Source: a candidate division KSB1 bacterium
Lineage (GTDB): Bacteria; Zhuqueibacterota; Zhuqueibacteria; Residuimicrobiales; Krinioviventaceae
Length of the DNA stretch: 64,000 bases
Direction: 5' to 3'
Assembly (NCBI GenBank): GCA_034521575.1
Contig: JAXHMJ010000002.1
Coordinates: 94,706 to 158,705, forward strand
Every line of letters starts with the position of its first letter. The first letter of the stretch is position 1. The notes under the pieces were generated by a model, which was not told the origin of the DNA, made no database searches, and worked only from the letters and a program-made list of their open reading frames with translations. The translations under genes were made by a program, and so were the position numbers. Shown here in pieces: positions 35,976-45,210 of this stretch.

Positions 35976-37914
35976 TGATATGGAATTAACCATTCAGAAC
36001 AGCCGTATCGGCAATATTGGTGATCATTTTGCGCACGGCGGCAATGGCCGCTTGGTTGATACCCGCGGCAATAATGTTGAAAGTGTCGTGATTCAAAGTT
36101 GTACTATCTACAATATGCATGATCGTCTTTTGCGAACCGGTGGCGGCGCTGTAAACAATTTTGTGTTTGATCACAATACAGTCCTGCATGTGTTCGGACG
36201 TCACGGTTCGTTTGATCTCTCCAATTCTGTGAACGTTACGATTACCAATAACATTATTATGAATCCGCTGTATCAGGGTAATTGCGAATTCTGGGCCGAT
36301 GAACAGGCACATACCGATGCTCCCGACTTTTTTGTGGTGACGGTTGCTGCTGATTCTGCCGGAGATTTGGCCCTTGAATCGTTTACCATGTTCAACAACA
36401 ATATCTGGACGGACCAACAAATTCTGAATTACTATGCCACCAATGATTCTGTAGACGCGCCTGAGGTGTTGTCACCCACACTAAAGGCTTTTATGGGTGC
36501 TGACGCAGCCAACGCATACTTTTCCGAACCTCTAATTTTTGCCAATGTACCGCCCACCCCTTATGATTATCTGGTTCAGGTTTATGAGGATGTGAATGTT
36601 GAACCGCTGCCGGAAAACTGGAGCACCATCGAACCTGCTGATATTGATGCCGGATACAGCTCCACTTCGAAATCTGCATCAGCAGCAGAGGATGGCGGTC
36701 CGCTGGGTGATTTGAACAACACACTGATGGCCGGAAGAGAAATTGTCATAGAGCCCGGAAATCCCGGTATTCTCAATGAAATGATCCATAGTGATACCAC
36801 GGACACCGGTGAGCGTGTGGATCCCGCTACCGTGTATGTGCTCAAACGCGGTGCAGCCTATTTGGTCACCGAACCGATCGTAAATCGCAATTATCATCTG
36901 CACATCAAGGCGGAAGATGGCGCGGGTGACCTGCCGCGTATCAGTCCGGCGGTTGAAGCGGACGGCAGCTTTACCCAGGTGTTCAACACACGCGGTGACG
37001 CCACATTAGAAAATCTCTATATCGAGACCATCAGTCCTCTCGGCGGTTCCCGCTGGGGCGGCATCCGTTTTTACGGTGAGGGCAACGAAATTCTTGTTGA
37101 CGGCTGTCATGTGACAAAGGAACGGGGTGGCTCTTTCCAGCTGTGGTCTGATGATATGGAATTAACCATTCAGAACAGCCGTATCGGCAATATTGGTGAT
37201 CATTTTGCGCATGGCGGCAATGGTCGTTTGGTCGATACGCGCGGTAATAATGTTGAAAGTGTTGTGATTCAAAATTGTACCATTTACAACATGCACGATC
37301 GCCTGTTGCGGACCGGCGGCGGCGGGGTCAACAGTTTTATCTTTGATCACAACACTGTCCTGCATGTGTTCGGACGCCATGGTTCGTTTGATCTGTCCAA
37401 TTCCGTGCATGTAAAGATCACCAACAACATTATCAAGAATCCGCTGTACCAGGGAAATTGTGAGTTCTGGGCCGATGAACAGGCACATACCGATGCTCCG
37501 GACTTTTATGTGGTGACGGTTGCTGCCGATTCTGCCGGAGATCTGGCGCTCGAATCATTTACTATGTCCAACAACAACATATGGACGGACCAGCAGGTAC
37601 TGGATTATTATGCCACAAATGACACAGTCGATGCTGCCGAGGTTTTGTCTCCGACTTTGGCTGCTTTTATGGGCGACGCGGCAGATGATGCCTATTTCTC
37701 GGAAGTGTTGACATTTGAGAATGTTTCACCGACTCCGTATGATTATCTGGTTCAGGTTTATGAGGATGTCAATGTTGAACCGCTGCCTGAAAACTGGAGC
37801 ACGATTGAGCCTGCAGATTATAATGCCAGCTATGATGCCGGCACACAATCCGCAACTGCTGCAGATGACGGCGGTCCGCTCGGTGATTTGAATAATTCTC
37901 TGACCGGCGGCAGT
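35562..37914 (+). repeat. Tandem duplication of a 1,176-bp coding unit with a homogenised core
   Basis: Unit 1 begins at 35562 and unit 2 at 36739 (offset 1,177, one base being the extra C). Within the units, 35754-36035 and 36931-37211 differ by one substitution (35910) and that one-base insertion over about 280 bases. Flanking parts differ at many third codon positions. Such an island of near identity points to recent gene conversion or unequal exchange. Confidence 0.9.
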
Positions 37915-38220
37915 TCCGTTGATTCGAAACAGACCCTTCCGACGGAATTTGATCTGTCTCAGAATTATCCGAACCCGTTTAATCCTTCTACACAGATCGA
38001 ATTTGCTGTCAGCAAAACATCTGATGTTCAACTCATTGTTTTTAACATGCTGGGACAGCAGGTCCGGACTCTTGTTAACGAGTCTCGTAAAGCGGGTCAT
38101 TACAAACTCCTGTGGAACGGCCGTGACGACCTGGGACGTCTGGTTCCCAGCGGTGTCTATTTCTACAAGTTAAAAGCCGGTGATCTCACAGCTGTCCGAA
38201 AAATGATCATGATGAAGTAA
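35950..38220 (+). CDS. Main part of tandem-duplicated beta-helix surface protein with FlgD-Ig-like tail
   Basis: After the frameshift the frame continues copy 1 (LWSDDMELTIQNSRIGNIGD, FDHNTVLHVFGRHGSFDLSN), then a complete copy 2 from about 36739 with the same order of segments, and a sorting tail (FDLSQNYPNPFNPSTQIEF ... SGVYFYKLKAGDLTAVRKM). Each copy is 392 codons and ends in a linker AADDGGPLGDLNNSL. The beta-helix turns (NSVxVKITNNIIKNPLY) resemble polysaccharide lyase or carbohydrate-binding beta-helices, but I see no certain catalytic set. It follows the TonB receptor and probably binds or processes the same glycan at the surface. Confidence 0.85.
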   Translation: MALSSLWSDDMELTIQNSRIGNIGDHFAHGGNGRLVDTRGNNVESVVIQSCTIYNMHDRLLRTGGGAVNNFVFDHNTVLHVFGRHGSFDLSNSVNVTITNNIIMNPLYQGNCEFWADEQAHTDAPDFFVVTVAADSAGDLALESFTMFNNNIWTDQQILNYYATNDSVDAPEVLSPTLKAFMGADAANAYFSEPLIFANVPPTPYDYLVQVYEDVNVEPLPENWSTIEPADIDAGYSSTSKSASAAEDGGPLGDLNNTLMAGREIVIEPGNPGILNEMIHSDTTDTGERVDPATVYVLKRGAAYLVTEPIVNRNYHLHIKAEDGAGDLPRISPAVEADGSFTQVFNTRGDATLENLYIETISPLGGSRWGGIRFYGEGNEILVDGCHVTKERGGSFQLWSDDMELTIQNSRIGNIGDHFAHGGNGRLVDTRGNNVESVVIQNCTIYNMHDRLLRTGGGGVNSFIFDHNTVLHVFGRHGSFDLSNSVHVKITNNIIKNPLYQGNCEFWADEQAHTDAPDFYVVTVAADSAGDLALESFTMSNNNIWTDQQVLDYYATNDTVDAAEVLSPTLAAFMGDAADDAYFSEVLTFENVSPTPYDYLVQVYEDVNVEPLPENWSTIEPADYNASYDAGTQSATAADDGGPLGDLNNSLTGGSSVDSKQTLPTEFDLSQNYPNPFNPSTQIEFAVSKTSDVQLIVFNMLGQQVRTLVNESRKAGHYKLLWNGRDDLGRLVPSGVYFYKLKAGDLTAVRKMIMMK

Positions 38221-38294
38221 ATAGCAGGTTTTTAATTTAAAGGTGGAGATATGCATTTATCTCCACCTTTTCTTAAAGAAAGAAACAGAATAAA

Positions 38295-38540
38295 ATGAAA
38301 CGAATTGCATTAATCAGTCTCGGAATCTGGGTGTTCATTTCTTTTTGTGACAGAGTGGAGCAACAGACCATTTTTACTTTTGCCATTCAGAACCAATCGT
38401 TTCATCTCGTGTATAACATGAGTGAAAACGACCCCAATTGTATTCAATTGAATAAAATAGTAAAGAGTGAACCGGTTGTCCTGGCAAAGGATACAAATGC
38501 GGACGGGACTCTGGATTGGTTCCCCAAAAACATATTTTAA
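38295..38540 (+). CDS. 5' part of a small lipoprotein with EF-hand-like loops (frameshifted)
   Basis: The N-terminus (KRIALISLGIWVFISFC) fits a lipoprotein leader with a weak lipobox ISFC. The mature part ends in the calcium-loop-like DTNADGTLD before the frame runs into a stop at 38540. The frame of the next feature continues from the run CCCCAAAAA at 38521-38529. No family recognised. Confidence 0.6.
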   Translation: MKRIALISLGIWVFISFCDRVEQQTIFTFAIQNQSFHLVYNMSENDPNCIQLNKIVKSEPVVLAKDTNADGTLDWFPKNIF

Positions 38541-38899
38541 CTGATTCCTTGAATCGACTCTACCAAACAGGTGTGTTATTGAATGATACATACCGGATTT
38601 CAAAGGACTATGTATATTCAAAATATTTTTTTACACAGGATTCTCAATATAATTTTTCACTGCAGACTATTATTCCTGTAAACGGAAGTATTTCAAATCG
38701 ATTAATCATAAAGTCCCGCAAAGAAAACAAAAAAACCATAGCACTCGACATGAATGCTGACGGAATCATTGAAAATATGTCAAATACCGATTTTATCGGC
38801 AATGATATACAATATTTTTACAAAAAGATTCTGAACAAAGGCCTGGAAAAAGATGCAGTCACCCGGAATTATGATATGCTTTTTATTAAATGTGATTGA
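38516..38899 (+). CDS. 3' part of the same small lipoprotein
   Basis: Continues from about 38521 as PQKHILTDSLNRLYQTG and includes a second loop DMNADGIIE that mirrors DTNADGTLD in the 5' part. These DxNxDGxxE loops are like EF-hand or dockerin calcium-binding loops. The joined protein is about 200 residues and exported; the function is unknown. It precedes GH3 by 11 bases and belongs to that transcription unit. Confidence 0.6.
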   Translation: MVPQKHILTDSLNRLYQTGVLLNDTYRISKDYVYSKYFFTQDSQYNFSLQTIIPVNGSISNRLIIKSRKENKKTIALDMNADGIIENMSNTDFIGNDIQYFYKKILNKGLEKDAVTRNYDMLFIKCD

Positions 38900-38910
38900 G
38901 AGGATGATTC

Positions 38911-40107
38911 ATGAAAAAAGAACCATGGATTGAAACTATTCTGCAAAAGATGACACTGGAACAAAAGATCGGGCAGTGTGTAGTGGTGGGAATGTCCGGG
39001 ACCGTCATTACCAATGATCTCAAGGAAGCGATCCTTCGATACGAATGCAGCGGCATCCGTCATTCGGGATTTGGCCGTATGTTTCGTTATTTTAGTGATG
39101 ATAAAGCAAAGCAGCAGGAACTTGGAAAAGATTTTGTCCCGTCTATGCAGAAAATAGCGCTGGACGGTTTGCCTCCTTATTGTGATACCCGCGGTTACGC
39201 TCAGGTGATGAATGAGCTGCGTGATTTGGCCGCTCAGCGGCACCTCAAGATACCTTTACATATGATCATTGACCAGGAGGGCGATACCAGCAAAGATTAC
39301 GCACGCGGCGGCGTGGTGCAGTTTCCGTCAAATATGGGATTGGCTGCATCCCGCAGCCCGGAACTGATATATGATGTGGCCGTCAGCCTGGCCAAACAGA
39401 TAAAAGCCGCCGGGCTGGATATGATCCATTCACCGGTAGTAGATGTGAATATTAATCCGCTGAATCCGGAGATCGGTCGCCGTGCATTCGGCGATGATCC
39501 AAAGCTGGTGGCGGAATATGCCGTCGCCATGTTCAAAGGATTCAGAGATGAAGATGTTATCGCTGCAGCAAAACATTTTCCGGGCCGCGGTGATTCCGCC
39601 ACTGATGCGCATTTCGCATGTCCGGTCCTGGATGTATCCAAATCTCGGCTCGATGAAATTGAATTGTATCCATACCGGGAATTGATCAAAGCGGGAATGG
39701 ACGCGATTATGATCGCACATTGTATTTACCCGCAGATTCACCCGGAACACATATCTACGGTATCAAGACCCATTGTTCACGGCATACTGCGCGAAGAACT
39801 GGGATTTGAAGGTGTGATCACCACGGACAGTATCACGATGGGCGCCTTGATTGATCGTTATGGGATCGGAGAAGCCTGTTCACGCGCGCTTGCAGCCGGA
39901 GCCGACACTATATTGATGAAAGCTGAAAATCAATGGCGCGGTGAAATGTTTTATACGATTAAAAAGTGGGTAACAGATGGTAAAATAGACGCGGATGAAC
40001 TGGATGACAAGGTTCGGCGTGTTTTGAAACTCAAGAAAAAATACGGCCTGTTCGAGGATATGGGAAGGGTCGATGCCGGCAAAGCAGACGAAACCCACAC
40101 GGGATAA
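38911..40107 (+). CDS. Glycoside hydrolase family 3, catalytic domain (frameshifted before its C-domain)
   Basis: 398 residues of a GH3 (beta/alpha)8 domain of the NagZ-like type: IIDQEGDTSKDYARGG, FPSNMGLAASRS, SPVVDVNINPLNPEIGRRAF, AAKHFPGRGDSATDAH (the KHFPGxGxxxxDxH motif holding the acid/base His-Asp dyad) and the nucleophile region VITTDSITMGAL. It has no signal peptide, so it acts in the cytoplasm on imported oligosaccharides. The frame ends after KADETHTG; the C-terminal domain follows in another frame from about 40092. Start behind GAGAGGATG. Confidence 0.9.
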   Translation: MKKEPWIETILQKMTLEQKIGQCVVVGMSGTVITNDLKEAILRYECSGIRHSGFGRMFRYFSDDKAKQQELGKDFVPSMQKIALDGLPPYCDTRGYAQVMNELRDLAAQRHLKIPLHMIIDQEGDTSKDYARGGVVQFPSNMGLAASRSPELIYDVAVSLAKQIKAAGLDMIHSPVVDVNINPLNPEIGRRAFGDDPKLVAEYAVAMFKGFRDEDVIAAAKHFPGRGDSATDAHFACPVLDVSKSRLDEIELYPYRELIKAGMDAIMIAHCIYPQIHPEHISTVSRPIVHGILREELGFEGVITTDSITMGALIDRYGIGEACSRALAAGADTILMKAENQWRGEMFYTIKKWVTDGKIDADELDDKVRRVLKLKKKYGLFEDMGRVDAGKADETHTG

Positions 40108-40663
40108 AATGGTGATTGAAACCAGTAAAAAGGCCGCTCAGAACGCCATTTTGGTGGTAAAAGATGAACTGAATGCCCTGCCGCTTGACAAAAATAAAAA
40201 GGTACTGCTCATCAATCAGCAAAACTCGATCAAATGTCCTAATGATCTGTTTGATCATCCTGCACTCTTTGCTCAGTTGATGGAAGAAGACTGGCCGACA
40301 CTGCAAACCTATGAAACTCATTTTGGCTATGACAAGCATAAAGAAGAAAAAGTCGTGCAGTTTGTCAAGGATCACGATTATGCCCTGATTATATGTACCA
40401 ATTTTTACGATCGTGCCGCCAGGCCGCACGAGTATGTGAAAACCCTGATTGATGCCGGCTATCCGGTGCTTTTAATCACCAATACGCCTTATTGTATCGA
40501 GGAAACAGGCGGGTTGATCCCTGCTGCTCAGTCAGCTGTTTTGAACATGAACCTGACCCCCGAAGGGCTTTGCACAACAAAGGCCGTGCTGCATGGACAA
40601 CTGCAGCCTTTGGGTAAATGGCCTCTGACCTTGTTCGATCCCTTTGGATTGGGGAGGTCCTGA
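40073..40663 (+). CDS. C-terminal domain of the frameshifted GH3 enzyme
   Basis: This frame matches the second, (alpha/beta)6-sandwich-like domain of longer GH3 N-acetylhexosaminidases: DKMVIETSKKAAQNAILVV, LDKNKKVLLINQQNS, DYALIICTNFYDRAARPHEY, ALPVLLITNTPY-like and a terminal GKWPLTLFDPFGLG. The natural join is HTDKMVIETSKK about 40092-40103, within ACACGGG. The joined protein is about 583 residues. Its stop TGA overlaps the ATG of the next gene (TGATG), indicating translational coupling. Confidence 0.82.
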   Translation: MPAKQTKPTRDKMVIETSKKAAQNAILVVKDELNALPLDKNKKVLLINQQNSIKCPNDLFDHPALFAQLMEEDWPTLQTYETHFGYDKHKEEKVVQFVKDHDYALIICTNFYDRAARPHEYVKTLIDAGYPVLLITNTPYCIEETGGLIPAAQSAVLNMNLTPEGLCTTKAVLHGQLQPLGKWPLTLFDPFGLGRS

Positions 40664-42705
40664 TGCACGCTATAGAATTCAAGACGCCGCTGGATTATCA
40701 GACGTCGCACATTACAGGCTGGACGCGCGACCACTGGGAAGAAGTGTTTTTCACGCTCATGAAAGGGATTCTGGACAGTGCATCGCGTTACAAAGCGCGT
40801 CAGCGCATTCCGGGCCCCCGTAGTCATCATGGTTTACTTGCCGATGAACTGGAAGGCTTTACACGCTCATTGTTCATGTCAGGACCCTGGTTGAGTTCTT
40901 CAAAGGATGGAATACTGAATTTTGGTAAAGAGTCCATAGATGTGCTTGATTTCTATCGGCAGGGAATTCTGGCGGGCACGGATCCGAAACATCCTGAATA
41001 TTGGGGAGAGATTGTCGATTATGCCCAGCATCTGGTGGAAATGGCAGCGCTCTGCTGGGGACTATATGTGAGCCGGGAAAAGATCTGGGATAAATTTTCC
41101 AAGGCCGAAAAAAAACAGGTCGCCGATTATTTGATTCAGTGCACACAGGTCAAATATCACCAGAATAACTGGCTGCTGTTCAATGTCATCACCAATGCGG
41201 TATTGAAACAGTTTGGAATGCCCTACTCTCAGGAACAGATTGACGAAAACCTCGGGTTTTGCGACAGCATGTACGTGGGCAACGGCTGGTACTGCGATGG
41301 ACATGCTGTGAACCGGTTCGATTATTACAATGCCTGGGGTTTTCATTTTTATTATTTATTGTGGGCGATTATCGACGGTGAATCCAAACCTGATATTGCA
41401 GAGATGCATAAAGAACGTGTTCGGCAGTTTGCGCAAAATTTCAGGTATTTTTTTGCCGGAGACGGGTCTACACCCTGCTGGGGACGCTCAATGATCTACC
41501 GGTTCGGGTATGTGTCGCCGATTGCACTGGGACAATATCTGGACTGTCTTGATATTTCTTCCGGACAGGTGAGAACCATGTGCAATTCCACGATGAAATT
41601 TTATTTCAGCAATCCAATTCTCACCGACCGCAATCATCTGAGCATGGGGTGGCTGAGACCGAATGAATTTGTGCTGGAGCATTACAATTGCGGCGGTTCA
41701 CCCCTTTGGGCGACCAAAAGCATGGCGCTATTGTTCATACCTCAAGATGACCCGTTCTGGACGCAGCCGGAGGAAGAATTGCCCATTCATCAAAAAGATT
41801 TTTCCTTTCCGATCAAAGAACCGGGACTTGTCATGATTGGACGCAAGGACAGCGGTCATGTTCAGATTATCAACCAAAAACCCTATCATGATAAAAGCGA
41901 GTATAATGCACGCTATACCAATTTTGCCTATTCTTCCATTTTCAGTTATGAGGCAAGGCCTATTTACAAATCCTGGAACTGTGATAACAGTCTGACTTTT
42001 TCAACTGACGGAATTAATTTCAAACAGAGATGGAAAACGGAAAATTTGTATTGTGAAACAGATTTTGCCGCTGCCCGCTATCCCATGCATGAGGTTGATG
42101 ATAACGGTATTATAACCACTTTTATATTGGTAAAAGATGATGTGATGATCAATATTCATCGGATCGAACCCAGTCTTTCAAATCTTGTTTTTCGGGAAGG
42201 CGGATATTCCCTCGGATTTGATGAGGGTGAAACGCAGGTGTTCAGTAAGCCCGGAATTGAATACGCAATAAAAGATGATAAAATTACATTTATTCGAAAT
42301 CTCTATGGCTATACTCGCTCATTCAAAGCTCGAGGTTTTCATGAAGATGTGTGCGGGGCAAACAGCCGTTATCATAAAAGTGTTGTCCCGGCCTTTGGCA
42401 CTGAAAGGCAAACCGATGAGCCGTTTTATCTGGCCAGTATGGTTTGCGGAAGAATGGGCAATGTCGAGACGGATGAGCTGGAAGAATTTGTCAAATCATT
42501 CCGCATTGTTGATAACCGGGCTGAACTTGTTTTTTATGATGATGAACATGTGATGATGCAGATGGGGCCTGTCCAGTCCCTGTCCATAAATATCAATGCT
42601 TTACCTGTCACCGGTAAGGTCGTACTTGCGCGTATATCCAGTGATGCAAAGCTGAATGATCTGCTTTATGAAGATGGCAGCCTGTCTGATGAGCTCACTG
42701 CATAG
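40663..42705 (+). CDS. DUF2264 domain protein (putative GH154-type enzyme)
   Basis: A 680-residue protein, start ATG 40663 sharing one base with the GH3 stop; the 40618 start lies inside GH3. The first 400 residues are an (alpha/alpha)6-toroid-like DUF2264 domain (TRDHWEEVFFTLMKGILDSA, WLLFNVITNAVLKQFG, GNGWYCDGHAVNRFDYYNAW, AGDGSTPCWGRSMIYRFGY). The rest is a beta-sandwich. From memory, some DUF2264 proteins are CAZy GH154 beta-glucuronidases; I hold this with moderate confidence. No leader, so cytoplasmic. It fits a uronate-containing oligosaccharide pathway together with GH3 and the alginate lyase relic. Confidence 0.85.
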   Translation: MHAIEFKTPLDYQTSHITGWTRDHWEEVFFTLMKGILDSASRYKARQRIPGPRSHHGLLADELEGFTRSLFMSGPWLSSSKDGILNFGKESIDVLDFYRQGILAGTDPKHPEYWGEIVDYAQHLVEMAALCWGLYVSREKIWDKFSKAEKKQVADYLIQCTQVKYHQNNWLLFNVITNAVLKQFGMPYSQEQIDENLGFCDSMYVGNGWYCDGHAVNRFDYYNAWGFHFYYLLWAIIDGESKPDIAEMHKERVRQFAQNFRYFFAGDGSTPCWGRSMIYRFGYVSPIALGQYLDCLDISSGQVRTMCNSTMKFYFSNPILTDRNHLSMGWLRPNEFVLEHYNCGGSPLWATKSMALLFIPQDDPFWTQPEEELPIHQKDFSFPIKEPGLVMIGRKDSGHVQIINQKPYHDKSEYNARYTNFAYSSIFSYEARPIYKSWNCDNSLTFSTDGINFKQRWKTENLYCETDFAAARYPMHEVDDNGIITTFILVKDDVMINIHRIEPSLSNLVFREGGYSLGFDEGETQVFSKPGIEYAIKDDKITFIRNLYGYTRSFKARGFHEDVCGANSRYHKSVVPAFGTERQTDEPFYLASMVCGRMGNVETDELEEFVKSFRIVDNRAELVFYDDEHVMMQMGPVQSLSININALPVTGKVVLARISSDAKLNDLLYEDGSLSDELTA

Positions 42706-42807
42706 GTTTGACACATGATTTAGTTTCTGATAGCCGGCGGCAGCGGCTCAAACGAATAGTATGAACCAGAAATTAGGCGGGATACGCATCCCGATAAGGA
42801 GCCATAT

Positions 42808-44325
42808 ATGTCTATTTTTGATTACGGCGTCATTGTCTGTTATCTTTTGTTCATAACGTCTCTGGGATTTATTTTTAGGAAATTCAGCAGTGATTCCAGC
42901 GATTTTTTTCGGGGTGGCGGTAATATGCTGTGGTGGCTGGTTGGAGCGACAGCATTTATGACCCAGTTTAGCGCCTGGACGTTTACCGGCGCTGCCGGAT
43001 ATGCCTACAGCAACGGAACGATGATCATGGTCATATTTATCGGCAATGCATTCGGCTATTTTTGCACCTTTTTGTTTTCCGCGGCCAGATTCAGACAGAT
43101 GCGGGTCGTGACGCCCATGGAAGCCATCCGTGACCGCTACGGGAAGGTCAATGAACAGTTTTTCACGTGGGTCTGGCTGCCGATTGGAATATTCTATGCC
43201 GGTATCTGGCTGACGGGCATCAGCAGTTTTGTTTCTGTGGTTTTTGGTATGGATTTAAAACTGACAATTCTGGCGGTTGGTCTGGTGGTTTTGTTTATGG
43301 CGTCTCTGGGCGGATCCTGGGCGGTTGTGGCTTCGGATTTTATGCAGGTGATGATTCTGATACCCATTTCCATGGTTGCGGCGTTTCTGGCTATCCAGGC
43401 GGTAGGCGACGGATCATTTGCATCAGGAGCCGCCACGTTTACCTCAAAACTACCGGAGCATCATTTTGACTGGACCATCCTTCTGAGGCCGCAGATCATT
43501 ATTTTCTGGGTTGTTGCGATGATTATCAAACAGTTTAGCACGATTAACAATCTCAATGATTCCTATCGGTTCTTGTTTGCCAAGGATACACGCAACGCCA
43601 GAAAAGCAGGCCTTTTGGCCTCTTTGCTTTTTCTGTTTGGTCCCATTATCTGGTTTATTCCGCCGATGGCGGCTGCGATCCTCTACCCGGATCTCTCTGC
43701 GATTCCCGAACTGAGTACGCTGAATAATATGGCGGATGGAGCTTATGTGGCCATTGGATTGCGGACCATGCCGATGGGAATGATCGGTTTGATGGTGAGC
43801 GCTATCTTTGCGGCAACCATCTCTTCCATGGACAGCGGTTTGAACAAGAGCGCCGGTATTTTTATCCGCAATTTCTACAAACCTGTCCTGCGTAAAGATG
43901 CCACGGAAACTGAGTATCTGGTGGCCGCAAAAATAGTCACCGCTGTTTTTGGACTTTTAGTCATCAGCGCATCGCTTCTGATAAGCACGTCAGACCTCGG
44001 TCTGTTTGATGTGATGCAGTTATTCAGTGCCAATGTGGCCATTCCGTTTGTCATTCCGCTAATTTGGGGATTTATTATTAAAAAGTCGCCTGCATGGTCG
44101 GCATGGAGTACTGTGATCTTTGGTTTTGTAATCTCTTTATTTACAACCCGTATTATGAATCCGGAAATTATCAGAGGTGTTCTGGGACTGGATAGCGCCT
44201 TTACGGATGTGGAATATACACATTATCTTCAGTTTATTGGTCTCTTGTTTAATGTGATTCTAAGCTCGTTGTGGTTTTTGGGCACAGTCGTTTTTTCGAG
44301 ATACAACAGCAGAGATTCTGAATGA
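42808..44325 (+). CDS. Sodium:solute symporter (SSS family), main part
   Basis: 505 residues with about 13 hydrophobic helices: LWWLVGATAFMTQFSAWTFT (the SSS motif near the sodium site), the GxxxxAxxAAxxSSMDSGLN-type segment ATISSMDSGLNKSAGIFIR, and the LFSANVAIPFVIPLIWG stretch. Family members bring in sugars, sugar acids or sialic acid with sodium. Expression with GH3 and DUF2264 suggests a sugar-acid substrate. The natural C-terminus lies in another frame just downstream (see next feature). Start behind AAGGAG. Confidence 0.93.
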   Translation: MSIFDYGVIVCYLLFITSLGFIFRKFSSDSSDFFRGGGNMLWWLVGATAFMTQFSAWTFTGAAGYAYSNGTMIMVIFIGNAFGYFCTFLFSAARFRQMRVVTPMEAIRDRYGKVNEQFFTWVWLPIGIFYAGIWLTGISSFVSVVFGMDLKLTILAVGLVVLFMASLGGSWAVVASDFMQVMILIPISMVAAFLAIQAVGDGSFASGAATFTSKLPEHHFDWTILLRPQIIIFWVVAMIIKQFSTINNLNDSYRFLFAKDTRNARKAGLLASLLFLFGPIIWFIPPMAAAILYPDLSAIPELSTLNNMADGAYVAIGLRTMPMGMIGLMVSAIFAATISSMDSGLNKSAGIFIRNFYKPVLRKDATETEYLVAAKIVTAVFGLLVISASLLISTSDLGLFDVMQLFSANVAIPFVIPLIWGFIIKKSPAWSAWSTVIFGFVISLFTTRIMNPEIIRGVLGLDSAFTDVEYTHYLQFIGLLFNVILSSLWFLGTVVFSRYNSRDSE

Positions 44326-44614
44326 ACGTGAGAAGGACTTTTTTGAACGTATGCATCGCCCTGTTTATTCCATAGCGGAAAAAACAAAAGAAAAGGATTA
44401 CGCACAGCTAAAAACACTGTCAAATATGTGCATACCCTATGGGGGGTTCATTATGCTGCTGTCCTTGATTCCAAATGGATTTCAGGGGCGTGTGTGTTTT
44501 CTCTTTGCCGGCGGAATTATTGCAGCAATCGGCTTTATACTGCGCTGGAATGCTGCCAAAGTGATACGCAAATCCGTTCCAATCGCACAGGAAATCAAAG
44601 AGCCGGTTCAATGA
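44321..44614 (+). CDS. C-terminal part of the SSS symporter in a shifted frame
   Basis: In this frame NEREKDFFERMHRPVYSI follows directly on the transporter's SRYNSRDS, and IPYGGFIMLLSLIPNG and FLFAGGIIAAIGFIL give two more helices. The 'FFxRMxxPV' motif followed by two membrane helices is the usual end of this SSS subgroup. The one-base shift is about 44315-44323, within ATTCTGAATGAAC. The joined transporter is about 600 residues. Confidence 0.75.
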   Translation, partial: NEREKDFFERMHRPVYSIAEKTKEKDYAQLKTLSNMCIPYGGFIMLLSLIPNGFQGRVCFLFAGGIIAAIGFILRWNAAKVIRKSVPIAQEIKEPVQ

Positions 44615-44772
44615 GTGAATACGAGTACAGAGTCGTTGTTTTTTATTGTTTGGAAAACACAATTCACAAAAGTCAAAAAGCAGCAGGACGATTTTTTCCA
44701 GCGTATGAATACACCGGTTGTTATTTCTCCCGGAGAAACGATTCGCTTGCTCGGCGTGTATGTGAGCGCAGC
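44615..44772 (+). pseudogene. Second SSS-symporter C-terminal fragment
   Basis: The frame from ATG 44615 reads VWKTQFTKVKKQQDDFFQRM followed by NTPVVI. QDDFFQRMNTPV repeats the end motif of the transporter (KDFFERMHRPV). It has no membrane domains before it and is fused to unrelated codons after about 44735. It looks like the scar of a deleted second transporter gene. Confidence 0.45.
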
Positions 44773-45171
44773 AAGACACGCCGTATTGAAGCTCATATTA
44801 AACCGGACGGCAGCCAGCCATTTGAACTGGAGCGAACCCGTTCCATGCATTACAGTTTGTTCAATCTGGTCGCTTATTTTGAACTCGCTCAGCTTGCCGA
44901 ACATGTTAATATTGATCTCTGGCGCTATCGAACAAAAGAGGGCGCGGGGATTAAAACGGCATTCGATTTTCTGCTGCCTTATTTCCAGGATCAACCCTGG
45001 CCGTACCCGCAGATCACTCCCATGCACCATGAATATGATATATTGGAAAAACTATTGAGAATTGCATCTATTAAATATCAGGATGGGCAATATGTTGATT
45101 TGCTGCATGATATGTCGTTATTACACTCTGCTGACAGGCTGGCTTTGCTTTATCCTGTATGTGACAAATAG
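44773..45171 (+). pseudogene. Alginate lyase family relic, C-terminal third
   Basis: The frame holds RRIEAHIKPDGSQPFELERT, RSMHYSLFNLVAYFELAQL, NIDLWRYRTKEGAGI and KTAFDFLLPYF, the closing segment of the alginate-lyase (alpha/alpha)-barrel family (IxPDGxQPxELxRTRSxHYSxFNL). The conserved Arg-His-Tyr cluster is present, but the N-terminal two thirds, about 240 residues, are missing. It suggests that an intact lyase once followed a transporter here and that the polymer was uronate-rich. Confidence 0.75.
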
Positions 45172-45210
45172 TCAGAGCGCGGCACTAAATTTAAATAAAA
45201 GGAACCCCGG

